The notes: generated from the letters alone by a model not told the origin. A stretch of 64,000 nucleotides of DNA from Paracoccus sp. S3-43 (GCF_029027965.1 NZ_CP119082.1:2589001-2653000); one strand, 5' to 3'. Positions 1 to 9,362 are shown, counted from the first letter of the stretch. Program-made: numbers and translations.

Positions 1-294
1 CGGCTGTCCGTCGAGGATCCGATGTCGCGCGCCTCATCCGTGACGGCGATGGGGCTGCCCGGGGCGGATGCGCTGCGCGCCTGGACGGCGGCGCAGTGCG
101 GGGTGACGCTGGGCATCGGCCTGGGCGCCGAGCAGCCGGAAAACGCCCTGCGGGTGGCGCATATGGGCCACGCCAATGCCGCGATGATCCTGGCGGCGCT
201 TGGCGCGATGCAGGCGGGCATGGCGGCGCTTGGCATCCCGCACGGGCCGGGGGGGCTTGACGCCGCCGCGCGGGTGCTGGCGGAACCGGCGTGA
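1..294 (+). CDS. class V aminotransferase, C-terminal part
   Basis: The reading frame is open from the first base and ends at TGA 292-294, so only about the last 97 residues are present. The visible part has the small C-terminal domain of fold-type I PLP aminotransferases of class V, with GIGLGAEQPENALRVAHMGH followed by an alanine-rich helix and a final GIPHGPGG turn. This ending is typical of alanine/serine-glyoxylate or pyridoxamine-pyruvate aminotransferases. The catalytic lysine lies outside the window, so the substrate cannot be decided. The gene is convergent with the DUF305 gene, with an inverted repeat between them. Confidence 0.7.
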   Translation, partial: RLSVEDPMSRASSVTAMGLPGADALRAWTAAQCGVTLGIGLGAEQPENALRVAHMGHANAAMILAALGAMQAGMAALGIPHGPGGLDAAARVLAEPA

Positions 295-328
295 CGTGAA
301 AAGCCGCGTCGGCTGCCGGCAGGGATCA

Positions 329-347
329 GGAAACACAATGTGTTTCC
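329..347. terminator. perfect 8-bp inverted repeat between convergent genes
   Basis: GGAAACAC and GTGTTTCC are separated by AAT. The repeat lies between the stop of the aminotransferase and the stop of the DUF305 gene, so it could act as a terminator in either direction. No long T-run follows, so this is a weak intrinsic terminator call. A second inverted repeat (GGCGCC at 365-370 and 381-386) follows it. Confidence 0.4.
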
Positions 348-426
348 CCCGTCCGCGAAGCGACGGCGCCACTCAAAGGCGGCGCCATCCCATGACCACG
401 GAAGGCGGTGCGGGATGAACCTCCGC

Positions 427-789
427 CTATTCGGCGTGCCCATGCGCCGTCAGCCAGGCGCGCATCATCTCGATCTCGGCTTCCTGCGTGGCGATGACCT
501 CCTCGGCCAGCTGGCGGATCTCGGGGTCGTCACCGTGTTCCAGAACGACCCTGGCCATGTCGATGGCGCCCTGGTGATGCGGGATCATGCCGCGCACGAA
601 ATCGGCATCCGCATCGCCGGTCGATTCCATCGGCATGTCGCTGTGCATCTTTTCCATTGCCGACTGATAGGCGGTCGCGGCGCCGTCCTGCGCGGCGTGG
701 CCCGCATGATCGTCCTGGGCATAGGCGCCCCAGGCCAGGGCGAACAGGATCGGGGACAGGCCAAGGCCCCGGCGGATGGACGCGGTCAT
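427..789 (-). CDS. DUF305 family exported protein
   Basis: This 120-residue protein has an N-terminal signal segment ([20 protein letters not shown], cleavage probably after AYA) and a DUF305 domain with the hallmark [12 protein letters not shown], two neighbouring histidines, plus further methionines and histidines ([19 protein letters not shown]). Such proteins are periplasmic and often linked to copper handling; that role is family-level inference. The start at 789 was chosen because AAGGAG sits just upstream and because the longer frame to 861 adds residues before the signal peptide. No copper gene is visible nearby. Confidence 0.8.
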   Translation of the reverse strand: MTASIRRGLGLSPILFALAWGAYAQDDHAGHAAQDGAATAYQSAMEKMHSDMPMESTGDADADFVRGMIPHHQGAIDMARVVLEHGDDPEIRQLAEEVIATQEAEIEMMRAWLTAHGHAE

Positions 790-892
790 CGAAAGCTCCT
801 TCGCGATGTGCCCCCGCAGGCTGGCGCAAATCGCGGCGGGACGAAAGCAGGGGGTCTTCACTTCCCCGGCACCGCTGCCTCATGTCCCAGTC

Positions 893-1459
893 TCACGGCT
901 TGGTCAGGCGCGCCAGCGTCACCAGCGTGTCGCCATAGCGCCGCTGGTCGATCTGGACCAGCGGAGCGGCTATGACCGGCGGGCGGCTTTCCTCCCACAC
1001 CACCACCGCGCCGGGGGCCAGCCAGCCGCCCGCCAGGGCCGAGGCGATGGCGCGTTCCCCCAGCCCCTGCGCATAGGGCGGATCCATGAAGACCAGATCG
1101 AAGGGGACATCGCGGTTGGCGGCCAGCCGCGCCGCGTCCTGCCGCAGCAGCGCGGCCGCGCCCTCCATCCGCGCCTTGGCGACATTGCTGCGGATCAGCG
1201 CCTGCGCCCTGGCGCCGTCATCGACGAAACTCGCCTGGGCGGCGCCGCGCGACAGCGCCTCCAGCCCCAGGGCGCCGGTGCCCGCGAACAGGTCCAGCAC
1301 CCGCGCGCCGGGGATCGGGTTGCCGTGGGTGCCGTTGACCAGCAGGTTGAAGATCGATTCGCGCACGCGGTCGGTCGTCGGGCGCAGATGGGCGGCTGCA
1401 TCGCCCGCGCCGATCTCGGCCAGTTTGAGGCCGCGCAGGCTGCCGCCGACGATCCTCAT
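893..1459 (-). CDS. rsmD: 16S rRNA (guanine(966)-N2)-methyltransferase RsmD
   Basis: The 188-residue product is a SAM-dependent Rossmann methyltransferase expected to methylate G966 of 16S rRNA during 30S assembly. It begins with the family signature MRIVGGSLRG, has the SAM loop DLFAGTGALGLEAL near residue 56 and the catalytic DPPY motif near residue 125, and is of normal length. It follows the FAD reductase on the same strand, with a copy of the dispersed hairpin repeat in the 70-bp gap. Confidence 0.93.
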   Translation of the reverse strand: MRIVGGSLRGLKLAEIGAGDAAAHLRPTTDRVRESIFNLLVNGTHGNPIPGARVLDLFAGTGALGLEALSRGAAQASFVDDGARAQALIRSNVAKARMEGAAALLRQDAARLAANRDVPFDLVFMDPPYAQGLGERAIASALAGGWLAPGAVVVWEESRPPVIAAPLVQIDQRRYGDTLVTLARLTKP

Positions 1460-1478
1460 GCTTGCGTCCCGCGATGGC

Positions 1479-1526
1479 GGGGGGCTTTGCCCCCCGTGCC
1501 CCCCAGGATATTTGAATGAAGAAGAA
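1479..1526 (+). repeat. dispersed hairpin repeat, copy 1 (AAGAAGAA type)
   Basis: GGGGGGC/GCCCCCC with a TTT loop at 1479-1495 is followed by a C-run, then AGGATATTTGA and ATGAAGAAGAA. The same order (GC hairpin, C-run, GGATATTT, TGAAGAAGAA) recurs at 42013-42063 and 52721-52768 on the other strand, and in a diverged form at 4540-4590 and 45422-45471. In this copy no gene reads in the repeat's direction, so the AAGAAGAA tract cannot be explained by coding. Confidence 0.75.
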
Positions 1527-1529
1527 CGG

Positions 1530-2750
1530 TCATGCGAGCAGGGCCTTGAGGTCCGGCGTGGTGGGGATCGCCTCGGGGTCGGGGCTGCGGCCCGCCTCGA
1601 TCAGGCGCTTGCCGATCATGTAGGCGCGGGCGTCGTTCAGCGCATCGACGGCGATCAGGCGCTTTTCACGGAAATACCAGACGGACCCGCCGTGCTGGCC
1701 ATCGCCCGCCCGCGTGACGATCCGGTCATGGCCGATGCCCAGGCCCGCGATCTGCAGCTTGGCGTCGAACTGGTCGGACCAGAACCAGGGTTTCGGGTGA
1801 TAGGGCGTGTTCGCGCCCAGGATGTTGTCGGCCACGGCCTCGGCCATGTCGATGGCGTTGCCGACGCTTTCCAGCCGCAGGCGGCCGCCCTGCCAGGGAA
1901 AGCTGGCGCAATCGCCCGCCGCCCAGATCGCCGGGTCCGAGCTGCGGCCAAGCGCGTCGGTGGCGATGCCGTTGTCCAGCACCAGCCCGGCGGTCTGCGC
2001 CAGATCCGTTTCCGGCAGCACGCCGATGCCGGTGACGATGAGGTCGGCAGGCAGGTGGGCGGGCAGGTCGCGCCCGTCGGTCAGCGCCACGCCGGTCGCC
2101 CGATCGCTGCCGGTGATGCGGGAAATGCCGGTGCCTTCCAGGATCCGCACCCCATGCGCCAGATGCAGGGTGCGGATCATGTCCGCCGTCTCGGCCACGG
2201 CGACCCGGCCCAGGATGCGGGGCGCGGCCTCGATCAGCGTGACGGACAGATCCAGCTTGCGGGCGACGGCTGCGGCCTCCAGCCCGATATAGCCGCCGCC
2301 GATGACGATCAGGCGGCGGCCCGGCCGCATCTGCGGCGCCAGGGCATCCACGTCGGCCAGGGTGCGGATCACATGGACGCCGGGCAGATCGCCCCCCATG
2401 GCGGCGGGCAGGCGGCGGGCATGGGCGCCGGTGGTCAGGGCCAGGGCGTCATAGGTCACCTCGCCCCGGTCGGTCACCACCACCCGGCGCGCGGCGTCGA
2501 GGGCCTTTGCGGTTTCACCAAGCCGCAGGGCGATGCGCTGATCCCGCCACCAGTCGTCCCCCCGAAGCACCAGCCGATCCTGCCCCATCTGCCCCAGCAG
2601 ATAGGCCTTGGACAGCGGCGGGCGCTGATAGGGGGCGGCGGGCTCGGCGCCGATCACCACGATCTCGCCGTCATGCCCCTTGGCCCGCAGCCGCGCCGCC
2701 ATGGACGCCGCCGCCTGCCCTGCCCCGACGATCACGATCCTCATGGCCAT
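1530..2750 (-). CDS. FAD-dependent NAD(P)H:ferredoxin reductase-like oxidoreductase
   Basis: This 406-residue flavoprotein is of the rhodocoxin/putidaredoxin-reductase type. The N-terminal FAD-binding dinucleotide fold is IVIVGAGQAAASMAARLRAK, the NAD(P) fold is RRLIVIGGGYIGLEAAAVA near residue 150, the FAD ribityl motif IWAAGDCA is near residue 278, and a reductase C-terminal domain completes it. Such enzymes pass electrons from NAD(P)H to a [2Fe-2S] ferredoxin or Rieske partner. No ferredoxin, P450 or oxygenase gene is adjacent, so the partner is unknown. A start at 2744 (MRIVIVG) is also possible. Confidence 0.85.
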   Translation of the reverse strand: MAMRIVIVGAGQAAASMAARLRAKGHDGEIVVIGAEPAAPYQRPPLSKAYLLGQMGQDRLVLRGDDWWRDQRIALRLGETAKALDAARRVVVTDRGEVTYDALALTTGAHARRLPAAMGGDLPGVHVIRTLADVDALAPQMRPGRRLIVIGGGYIGLEAAAVARKLDLSVTLIEAAPRILGRVAVAETADMIRTLHLAHGVRILEGTGISRITGSDRATGVALTDGRDLPAHLPADLIVTGIGVLPETDLAQTAGLVLDNGIATDALGRSSDPAIWAAGDCASFPWQGGRLRLESVGNAIDMAEAVADNILGANTPYHPKPWFWSDQFDAKLQIAGLGIGHDRIVTRAGDGQHGGSVWYFREKRLIAVDALNDARAYMIGKRLIEAGRSPDPEAIPTTPDLKALLA

Positions 2751-2832
2751 CCCTGCCCCTTGCGGCCCGCTGGCCTGTCCTGGGAACGCACCCTATAGTC
2801 GCCGCGAATCCGTTGCAATTCAGGAGGACATC

Positions 2833-3318
2833 ATGACCATCACCGTCGGAGACAAGCTGCCCGCGGGCAAGCTGCTGCGCGTCGGCGCCAATGGCCCCGA
2901 GGCCGTGGACACCGCAGATCTGTCCCAGGGCCGCGTCGCGCTGTTCGGCGTGCCGGGCGCCTTCACCGGCACCTGCACCAACGCGCATATGCCCAGCTTC
3001 GTGCGCAACTCCGACGCCTTTCGCGGCAAGGGCGTGGACCGGATCGTCTGCCTGACCGTGAACGACCCCTTCGTGGCCGATGCCTGGGCCAAGTCCACCG
3101 GCGCCGACGCGGCCGGGATCGAGGTTCTGGCCGATGCCGACGGCAGCCTGACCAAGGCCCTGGGCCTGGATTTCGACGCGCCCCCGGCCGGGCTTTTCGG
3201 CCGCAGCAAGCGGTTCGCCGCCCTGCTGAAAGACGGCGTCTTCGAGGTGATCGAGATCGAGGACAGCCCCGGCCAGTGCAGCGTCAGCGCAGGCGAGGCC
3301 CTGCTGGAAAAGGCCTGA
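2833..3318 (+). CDS. peroxiredoxin, Prx5-like
   Basis: This 161-residue thiol peroxidase should reduce hydrogen peroxide and organic hydroperoxides. The peroxidatic motif is PGAFTGTC with Cys48, and a second cysteine near residue 149 (PGQCSVSAG) could resolve the disulfide. Length and motif fit the atypical two-cysteine or glutathione/glutaredoxin-dependent Prx5 branch. AGGAGG lies six bases before the ATG at 2833. It is divergent from the FAD reductase and probably monocistronic. Confidence 0.9.
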   Translation: MTITVGDKLPAGKLLRVGANGPEAVDTADLSQGRVALFGVPGAFTGTCTNAHMPSFVRNSDAFRGKGVDRIVCLTVNDPFVADAWAKSTGADAAGIEVLADADGSLTKALGLDFDAPPAGLFGRSKRFAALLKDGVFEVIEIEDSPGQCSVSAGEALLEKA

Positions 3319-3346
3319 TCACGGTGACCGACGGGCGACTGCCGGT

Positions 3347-4474
3347 CTAGCCCTTTCGGAACGGGGTGAAATCCGCCAGGGCGTCGATCTCGGCGCCCAT
3401 CGCGTCGCGTTCGCGGCCCAGGTACTCGGCCAAGGCGCGCAGGAAGCCTTCGTCGGCGACCCAGTGCAGCGAATGGGTGGCGACGGGCTCGTAGCCCCGC
3501 GCCAGCTTGTGTTCGCCCTGCGCCCCGGCCTCGACCCGCGAAAGCCCGCGCGCGATGGCCATGTCGATGGCCTGGTGATAGCAGAGTTCGAAATGCAGGA
3601 AGGGGTGATCCTCGACACAGCCCCAATAGCGGCCATAGATCGCATCGGGCCCCAGGAAGTTGAGCGCTCCGGCAATGGGTCGCCCGTCGCGTTCGGCCAG
3701 GACCAGCAGGATGTCGTCGCGCATGGTCTGCTGAAGGCAGTCGAAGAAGCCGCGCGTCAGATAGGGCCGGCCCCATTTGCGGCTGCCGGTGTCCTGGTAG
3801 AAGGCCCAGAAGGCATCCCAGTGATGCGGCTTCAGATCATCCCCGGTCAGATGCCGGATGGTGCCGCCGAACGCCTGCGCCTTTGCGCGTTCCTTGCGCA
3901 GATCCTTGCGCTTGCGCGAGGACAGCGCGCCCAGGAAATCGTCATAGCTGCCATAGCCCCGGTTCAGCCAGTGGAACTGCTGGGTCACGCGGGGCAGGAA
4001 GCCGCTCTCGGCCCCCGCCTGCGCCTCGGCCTCGGTGCAGAAGGTGACATGGACGCCCGACGCCCCGCCGCGTTCGGCGACCCGCGTCATCCCGGCCAGC
4101 AGCGACCGGCGCATGGCCGGATCCCGCGCCAGCAGCCGCGCGCCGGTCACCGGGGTAAAGGGCACGGCGGCCTGCAATTTCGGATAATAGCTGCCGCCCG
4201 CGCGGGTATAGGCCTCGGCCCAGGCGTGATCGAAGATGTATTCGCCCTGGCTGTGGGACTTGGCGTAAAGCGGCGCGGCGGCGACCACCGTGCCGCCCTC
4301 CTCCAGCGTGACATGCAGCGGCTGCCAGCCGGTCCCGCGCCCGACCGAGCCGGAGTCTTCAAGCGCCAGCAGGAAGCGATGCGCGGTGAAGGGATTGCCG
4401 TCGCCCAGCCCGTCCCAGGTGGCGGCGGGAATCGCGGCGATGGAGGAATGGGTGGTCAGCGTCAGCGTGTTCAT
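3347..4474 (-). CDS. GNAT/FemAB-like N-acyltransferase (COG3146, DUF482)
   Basis: This 375-residue protein belongs to the COG3146 branch of the GNAT superfamily. Characteristic segments are GNPFTAHRFLLALEDSGSVG near the N-terminus, HFELCYHQAIDMAI and a GAQGEHKLARGY motif near the C-terminus. The exact substrate of the family is not established; aminoacyl or acyl transfer is inferred from the fold. It is the third gene of a ridA-ugpQ-GNAT run on the minus strand and is separated from ugpQ by a hairpin repeat. Confidence 0.8.
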   Translation of the reverse strand: MNTLTLTTHSSIAAIPAATWDGLGDGNPFTAHRFLLALEDSGSVGRGTGWQPLHVTLEEGGTVVAAAPLYAKSHSQGEYIFDHAWAEAYTRAGGSYYPKLQAAVPFTPVTGARLLARDPAMRRSLLAGMTRVAERGGASGVHVTFCTEAEAQAGAESGFLPRVTQQFHWLNRGYGSYDDFLGALSSRKRKDLRKERAKAQAFGGTIRHLTGDDLKPHHWDAFWAFYQDTGSRKWGRPYLTRGFFDCLQQTMRDDILLVLAERDGRPIAGALNFLGPDAIYGRYWGCVEDHPFLHFELCYHQAIDMAIARGLSRVEAGAQGEHKLARGYEPVATHSLHWVADEGFLRALAEYLGRERDAMGAEIDALADFTPFRKG

Positions 4475-4539
4475 GCGGGCAAGCTATGCGCTGCGGGCGG
4501 CTTTGTCAGGGGGCACCGCTTCACATTGCGATGGGTCTT

Positions 4540-4590
4540 TCACTTTGGCCCCAATATCCCGCAGGTGGATGGGGGGACGCGAAGTCCCCC
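4540..4590 (-). repeat. dispersed hairpin repeat, copy 2 (CTTTG type)
   Basis: Read on the minus strand, a GGGGGAC/GTCCCCC hairpin (4572-4590) directly follows the ugpQ stop and is followed by GCGGGATATTGGGGC. The plus-strand tract CACTTTGGCCCCAATATCCC closely matches the one at 45423-45442, so these two copies form a sub-type distinct from the AAGAAGAA copies. Its position after ugpQ suggests terminator activity for ridA-ugpQ. Confidence 0.6.
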
Positions 4591-5352
4591 TTAGAGCGCC
4601 GCCCGATAGCCTTCGAAGGTGATGTTGTCCGCGACATGGCGGGCCAAGGCCTCCTCCTCGGGGCTGCGGATGGTCCAGGACAGGATCGGCACGCCCAGGG
4701 CCTTCAGCGCGTCGACGCGCGGATTGGCCAGGTCGGCCTTGTCATGGGAAATGAAGCAGGCGCCGCAGCGGTCGAAATCCTCGATATCGGCCATGCGGCG
4801 CAGGGTGTCCGGGGCGATGCCCGGCCAGTCGTCCGCGTCAAAGCCGCAGGTCGTCAGGCCGACCGGGATGTCGGGGGCGATCCGATGGAAGGCCTCGACC
4901 ACATGCGGGTTGAAGGACATGACCGCGACGGGGCCGTCATAACCCTGCAATTCCCCGGCCACGCGCCGGTGCAGCTCGCCGATCTGCGGACCCAGGCGCA
5001 TGTCCTGGTCCTTGATCTCGATCAGCAGGGGCACCCGGCCCGCGACCAGGTCCAGGAACTGTCGCAGGGTCGGGACCGACTGGTCGCTGCCAAGCAGGCG
5101 CAGCCCGGCAAGCGAAGCCGGATCGAGCGCCGAGACGAACCCGTCCCGCCCCGTCAGGCGGCGCAGGTCATAGTCGTGGAAGACCACGGCCTCGGCCCCG
5201 GCGGGCTGGATATCCAGTTCGATCGCATAGCCCGCGTCGATGGCGGCCCGCGCGGCGGCCAGACTGTTTTCGGGAACGGCGGGGCCGTGCAGGCCGCGAT
5301 GGGCGATGGGCAGGGCCAGGAATGCGGCGGGCAAGGCTGCGGGCAGCGCCAT
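4591..5352 (-). CDS. glycerophosphodiester phosphodiesterase family protein
   Basis: This 253-residue GDPD-fold enzyme should hydrolyse glycerophosphodiesters to glycerol-3-phosphate and an alcohol, in the cytoplasm (no signal peptide). Catalytic and metal motifs are visible: IAHRG near residue 16, ENS, IELDIQ, VFHDYDL and LLIEIK. The start ATG overlaps the ridA stop by ATGA, so the two are translationally coupled. The family name ugpQ is sometimes used, but there is no ugp transporter here. Confidence 0.87.
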   Translation of the reverse strand: MALPAALPAAFLALPIAHRGLHGPAVPENSLAAARAAIDAGYAIELDIQPAGAEAVVFHDYDLRRLTGRDGFVSALDPASLAGLRLLGSDQSVPTLRQFLDLVAGRVPLLIEIKDQDMRLGPQIGELHRRVAGELQGYDGPVAVMSFNPHVVEAFHRIAPDIPVGLTTCGFDADDWPGIAPDTLRRMADIEDFDRCGACFISHDKADLANPRVDALKALGVPILSWTIRSPEEEALARHVADNITFEGYRAAL

Positions 5353-5807
5353 CAGGCGACCTCGAACACCGCTTCGATCTCGACCGCGACGCCCAAAGGC
5401 AGCGCGGGGGCGGATACGGCGGCGCGGGCGTGGCGGCCGGCATCGCCGAAGACCTCGACCATCAGGTCGGAACAGCCGTTGACGACCTTGGGCTGGTCGG
5501 TGAAATCGGCGGTCGAGTTCACGAAGCCGGTCAGCTTCACCACCCGGCGCACCCGGTCCAGATCACCTACGGCGGCCTTCAACTGCGCGATCAGCGACAG
5601 CCCGCAGCGGCGCGCGGCGGCGGCGCCGTCCTCGACCGACATGCCGTCGCCCAGGCGGCCCTTGATCAGCCCATTGTCGTCCTGGCTGATCTGGCCCGAG
5701 ACGAAGATCAGGTTGCCCGACTGCACGAAGGGCACATAATTCGCGGCGGGCGCGGGCGCTGCGGGAAGGGTGATGCCCTTCTGGGCCAGGGTGGCTTCGA
5801 TGCTCAT
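5352..5807 (-). CDS. RidA family protein
   Basis: This 151-residue YjgF/YER057c/UK114-fold protein is a likely enamine/imine deaminase that clears reactive 2-aminoacrylate-type intermediates formed by PLP enzymes. Conserved pieces are NLIFVSGQIS, the central DLDRVRRVVKLTGFVNS and RAAVSAPALPLGVAVEIEA, which carries the arginine and glutamate used by active RidA proteins. It is somewhat longer than the 130-residue subfamily and resembles the COG0251 group common in Rhodobacterales. It leads the ridA-phosphodiesterase operon. Confidence 0.88.
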   Translation of the reverse strand: MSIEATLAQKGITLPAAPAPAANYVPFVQSGNLIFVSGQISQDDNGLIKGRLGDGMSVEDGAAAARRCGLSLIAQLKAAVGDLDRVRRVVKLTGFVNSTADFTDQPKVVNGCSDLMVEVFGDAGRHARAAVSAPALPLGVAVEIEAVFEVA

Positions 5808-5856
5808 CGCGGTCTCCTTGCTTGCGGATTCGCGGCGCAGCCTAACCCGCCCCCGG

Positions 5857-8800
5857 TCACGCGACCAGAGCCTCGGCGCGTTTCAGATCCACGCTGACAA
5901 GCTGGCTGACGCCCTGTTCGACCATGGTGACGCCGAACAGCCGGTCCATCCGCGACATCGTGACGGCATGGTGGGTGATGATCAGGAAGCGCGTGTCGGT
6001 GCGGCGCGTCATCTCGTCCAGCAGGTCGCAGAAGCGGCTGACATTGGCGTCGTCCAGCGGCGCGTCGACCTCGTCCAGAACGCAGATCGGCGCGGGATTG
6101 GCCAGGAAGACGGCGAAGATCAGCGCCATCGCGGTCAGGGTCTGCTCGCCCCCCGACAGCAGCGACAGGGTCGAGAGCTTCTTGCCCGGCGGCTGGCACA
6201 GGATTTCCAGCCCGGCGTCCAGCGGATCGTCGGATTCGACCAGCACCAGCCGCGCCTCGCCGCCGCCGAACAGGGTGGTGAACAGGGTGGTGAAATTCGC
6301 GTTCACCGTGTCGAAGGCCGCCAGCAGCCGTTCGCGGCCCTCGCGGTTCAGGCTGCCGATGCCGGCGCGCAGCTTGCGGATCGCCTCTTCCAGATCGGCC
6401 TTTTCGGCGGCCAGGCGGTCGCGTTCGGCCTCAAGTTCCCGCTTGTCGTCGTCGGCGCGCAGGTTCACGGCGCCCAGGCCGTCGCGCTGCGTGCGCAACC
6501 GGGCGATCTGGTCCTCCAGCACGGCGGCGGGCGTTTCCGTCGCCGTCGTTCCCAGCGAGTCCAGCAGCATCTGCGGCGTGGTCTCGGCCTCTTCGAGGAT
6601 GCGGATCCGGGCGGCGGCCTCGGCGTCGCGGGCCGCCTCGGTGCGGGCCTCGCGCATGGCGCGGGCCTCTCGCGCCTCCGAGGCCAGCCGCTCGGCCTCT
6701 CTCTCGGCATGGGCGGCGGCGCGGGCGGCGTCCTCGGCCGCCGACAGCGCGTCGCGGGCGGTGGACAGGCGGGCCTGCGCGTCATCCTCGCGGTCCCGCA
6801 GGCTGGCGCGGCGTCCGGCCAGCAGGGCGGGCTGGGCCTCGGCATCCGCCAGTTCGGCCATCGCGGCATCGCGCCGCGCGGTCAGTTCCGAGGCGCGGGT
6901 GCCCGCCTGTTGCAGCCGCAGGGTCCAGCCGGATTCCTCCTTGGCGATCTCTTGCAGGCGCTTGGTGCGGGCATTGGCATCGCGCTTCAATTCGTCCAGG
7001 GCGGCGCGGCGGGCCATGGTAGCGATCCGCGCGGCCTCGACCCCGGTGCGGGCGTGTTCGAGGGCCAGGGCCGCATCGCCGCGATCGGGCAGCTCGGCCA
7101 AGGCAGCCTCGGCCTGCGCCAGCCGCCCGCGCGCCTCGCCCGCATCGGCCCGGTGCCGCGCCAGTTCCGCCGCCGCCGCCTCGGCCCGGCTGCGCGCCAT
7201 CGAGAGGTCGGATTCCGCCCGCGTCAGCGCGCGCGCGGCGTCGGACAACCGCCGCTCGGCCTCGCGGCGGGCATCGCGGGCGGATTTCTCGACGGCGGTC
7301 GCATCGGCCAGGGCCGCGCGGGCCTCCTCGTGCCGTTCGACGGCATGGGCGGACCGGGCTTCGGCGCTCGCGGCCTGATCGGCCAGTTCCGCCAGCCGGT
7401 TCACCTTTTGCAGATGCAGCGCCGCGGCCGAGGACGCCTCGCCCGCCATCACCCGCATCCCGTCCCAGCGGAACAGATCGCCCGCAGGCGTCACCAGCCG
7501 CTGACCGGGCCGCAAGGCGGGCTGCATCGCCGCGCCCCGTGCGGCGTCCGCGACCAGTCCCACCTGAGACAGCCTGCGCGCCAGGACGCCCGGACCCGCG
7601 ACATGCGGGGCCAGCGGCGCGGCGCCATCCGGCAAGGGCTGCGGATCGTCCCAACCCGCCAGCAGATGCCAGCCGCTTTCGCCATCCGCCGCAAGGCCCG
7701 CGCGCAGATCATCGCCAAAGGCCGCGCCGAAGGCGACCTCATGGCCCTTGGCGACCGTCACCTGATCCAGGATCGCCCTGCCCCCGGAACCGCCGCGTTC
7801 CACCAGCTTGCGCAGCGCGGCCATCTCGGCGGCCAGGGCGCTGGATTCGCCCTCGGCCTCGGCCCGCGCGATGCGGGCGGCAGCTTCCAGGGTTTCAGCC
7901 TCGGCCCGCGCCGCTTCGGCCCCGGCAAGCGCATCCTCGGCGGCCTCGGCGCGGGCGGCGGCGGCGTCCTGCGCCTGTTCGGCCCCAGCAAGCGCCTCTT
8001 CGGCGGCCGCCCCGGCCTCGGCCGCGCGGTCGGCATTGGCCTGCGCCTCGGCGGCGGCGCGGTCGGATCGGTCCAGCATGGCGCGCAAATCCGCGACCAG
8101 CCGTTCCGCCGACTGGTGGCGCGCGGCAAGGCGGGCCGCCTCGTCGGTCAGTTCCGCCAGCCGCGCCTCGATCTCTCGCAGCGCCTCGGCGGCCTCGTCC
8201 GCGGCATGGGCGGCGGCGTCAAGGCGGGCGTCATGGCCCTGCCCGGCCTTGTCCAGTTCGGCCCTTTCCCAGGCCAGCCGTTCCACGACCTCTCCCGCGT
8301 CGCGGTTCAGCGATTCCTCTCGTTCGATGTCGCGGGCAAGCTGGGCCGCGCGGGCTTGCAGCCCGGCGATGGCCTGGGCGGCGCGGGCATCGGCCTCGTC
8401 CAGGGCCTCGCGTTCGACGACGATGCGCGACAGGATGGCGGCGGCGACCTGTTCCTCCTCGCGAAGATCGGGCAGCGCGGCATCAGTTGCTTCCCGCCGG
8501 GCCGATGCCTCGCGCGAGGCGGCCTCGGCGGCGCCCGCCTCGCGGATCGCCCCGGCCAGCGCCTCGGCGGCGGCCAGCCGCGCCGCCTCGGCCTCGGACC
8601 AGCGGCGATAGAGCAGCGCGCCCTCGGCCGCGCGCAGCGCCGCGCCGATCTCTCGGTATCGCGCGGCGGCACGGGCCTGCCGGGCAAGGCTGGCGGCTTG
8701 GGTGGACAGCTGGTCCAGCGTATCGTCCACCCGCGTCAGGTTCGCCTCGGCCCCGTTCAGCTTCAGCTCGGCCTCATGGCGCCGCTGGTAAAGCCCGCTG

Positions 8801-9309
8801 ATCCCCGCCGCTTCCTCCAGGATCCGGCGGCGGGAACGCGGCTTGGCGCTGATCAATTCGCTGATCTGCCCCTGCCGCACCAAGGCCGGCGAATGCGCCC
8901 CGGTCGAGGCGTCCGCGAACAGCATCTGCACGTCGCGCGCCCGCACGTCCTTGCCGGCGATCTTATAGGCCGACCCCGCGTCCCGCGTGATCCGGCGCAC
9001 GATGTCGAAGCTGTCCTCGTCGTTGAAACCGGCGGGCGCCAGCCGGGCGCGGTTGTCGACCGTCAGCACCACCTCGGCATGGGCGCGGGCCGACCGGCGC
9101 GAGGTTCCGGCGAAGATCACGTCCTCCATCCCCTCGCCGCGCATGGCGGTGGGACGGTTCTCGCCCATCACCCACCGCAAGGCTTCCAGCAGGTTGGACT
9201 TGCCGCAGCCGTTCGGGCCGACCACGCCGGTCAGCCCCTCGCGGATGACCAGGTCGGTCGGGTCCACGAAGCTTTTGAAGCCGTTCAGTCGCAGCCGGTC
9301 GAAGCGCAA
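5857..9309 (-). CDS. smc: chromosome segregation protein SMC
   Basis: This 1150-residue condensin ATPase organises and segregates chromosomes with ScpA/ScpB. The N-terminal head has Walker A VVGPNGCGKSN near residue 30. Two long alanine/glutamate/arginine-rich coiled coils flank a hinge at roughly 510-640, and the C-terminal head has the signature LSGGEQTLTAMAL near residue 1046 and Walker B ICVLDEVDAPLDD. I place the start at TTG 9309 (LRFDRLRLNGFKSF) because family members begin there and AAAGGAA precedes it; the frame is open further upstream but without homology. Confidence 0.95.
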   Translation of the reverse strand: MRFDRLRLNGFKSFVDPTDLVIREGLTGVVGPNGCGKSNLLEALRWVMGENRPTAMRGEGMEDVIFAGTSRRSARAHAEVVLTVDNRARLAPAGFNDEDSFDIVRRITRDAGSAYKIAGKDVRARDVQMLFADASTGAHSPALVRQGQISELISAKPRSRRRILEEAAGISGLYQRRHEAELKLNGAEANLTRVDDTLDQLSTQAASLARQARAAARYREIGAALRAAEGALLYRRWSEAEAARLAAAEALAGAIREAGAAEAASREASARREATDAALPDLREEEQVAAAILSRIVVEREALDEADARAAQAIAGLQARAAQLARDIEREESLNRDAGEVVERLAWERAELDKAGQGHDARLDAAAHAADEAAEALREIEARLAELTDEAARLAARHQSAERLVADLRAMLDRSDRAAAEAQANADRAAEAGAAAEEALAGAEQAQDAAAARAEAAEDALAGAEAARAEAETLEAAARIARAEAEGESSALAAEMAALRKLVERGGSGGRAILDQVTVAKGHEVAFGAAFGDDLRAGLAADGESGWHLLAGWDDPQPLPDGAAPLAPHVAGPGVLARRLSQVGLVADAARGAAMQPALRPGQRLVTPAGDLFRWDGMRVMAGEASSAAALHLQKVNRLAELADQAASAEARSAHAVERHEEARAALADATAVEKSARDARREAERRLSDAARALTRAESDLSMARSRAEAAAAELARHRADAGEARGRLAQAEAALAELPDRGDAALALEHARTGVEAARIATMARRAALDELKRDANARTKRLQEIAKEESGWTLRLQQAGTRASELTARRDAAMAELADAEAQPALLAGRRASLRDREDDAQARLSTARDALSAAEDAARAAAHAEREAERLASEAREARAMREARTEAARDAEAAARIRILEEAETTPQMLLDSLGTTATETPAAVLEDQIARLRTQRDGLGAVNLRADDDKRELEAERDRLAAEKADLEEAIRKLRAGIGSLNREGRERLLAAFDTVNANFTTLFTTLFGGGEARLVLVESDDPLDAGLEILCQPPGKKLSTLSLLSGGEQTLTAMALIFAVFLANPAPICVLDEVDAPLDDANVSRFCDLLDEMTRRTDTRFLIITHHAVTMSRMDRLFGVTMVEQGVSQLVSVDLKRAEALVA

Positions 9310-9334
9310 GCGGGTTCCTTTCGTTCCACCGGGG

Positions 9335-9362
9335 ATTGTCCCAACACGGGCGCCCAAGTCAA
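9335..9362 (-). promoter_or_regulatory. candidate smc promoter
   Basis: On the minus strand TTGACT (9357-9362) and GACAAT (9335-9340) are 16 bp apart and resemble sigma-70 -35 and -10 boxes. The implied transcript start is about 20 bases before the TTG start of smc, which fits the short leader and the AAAGGAA Shine-Dalgarno sequence. Confidence 0.45.
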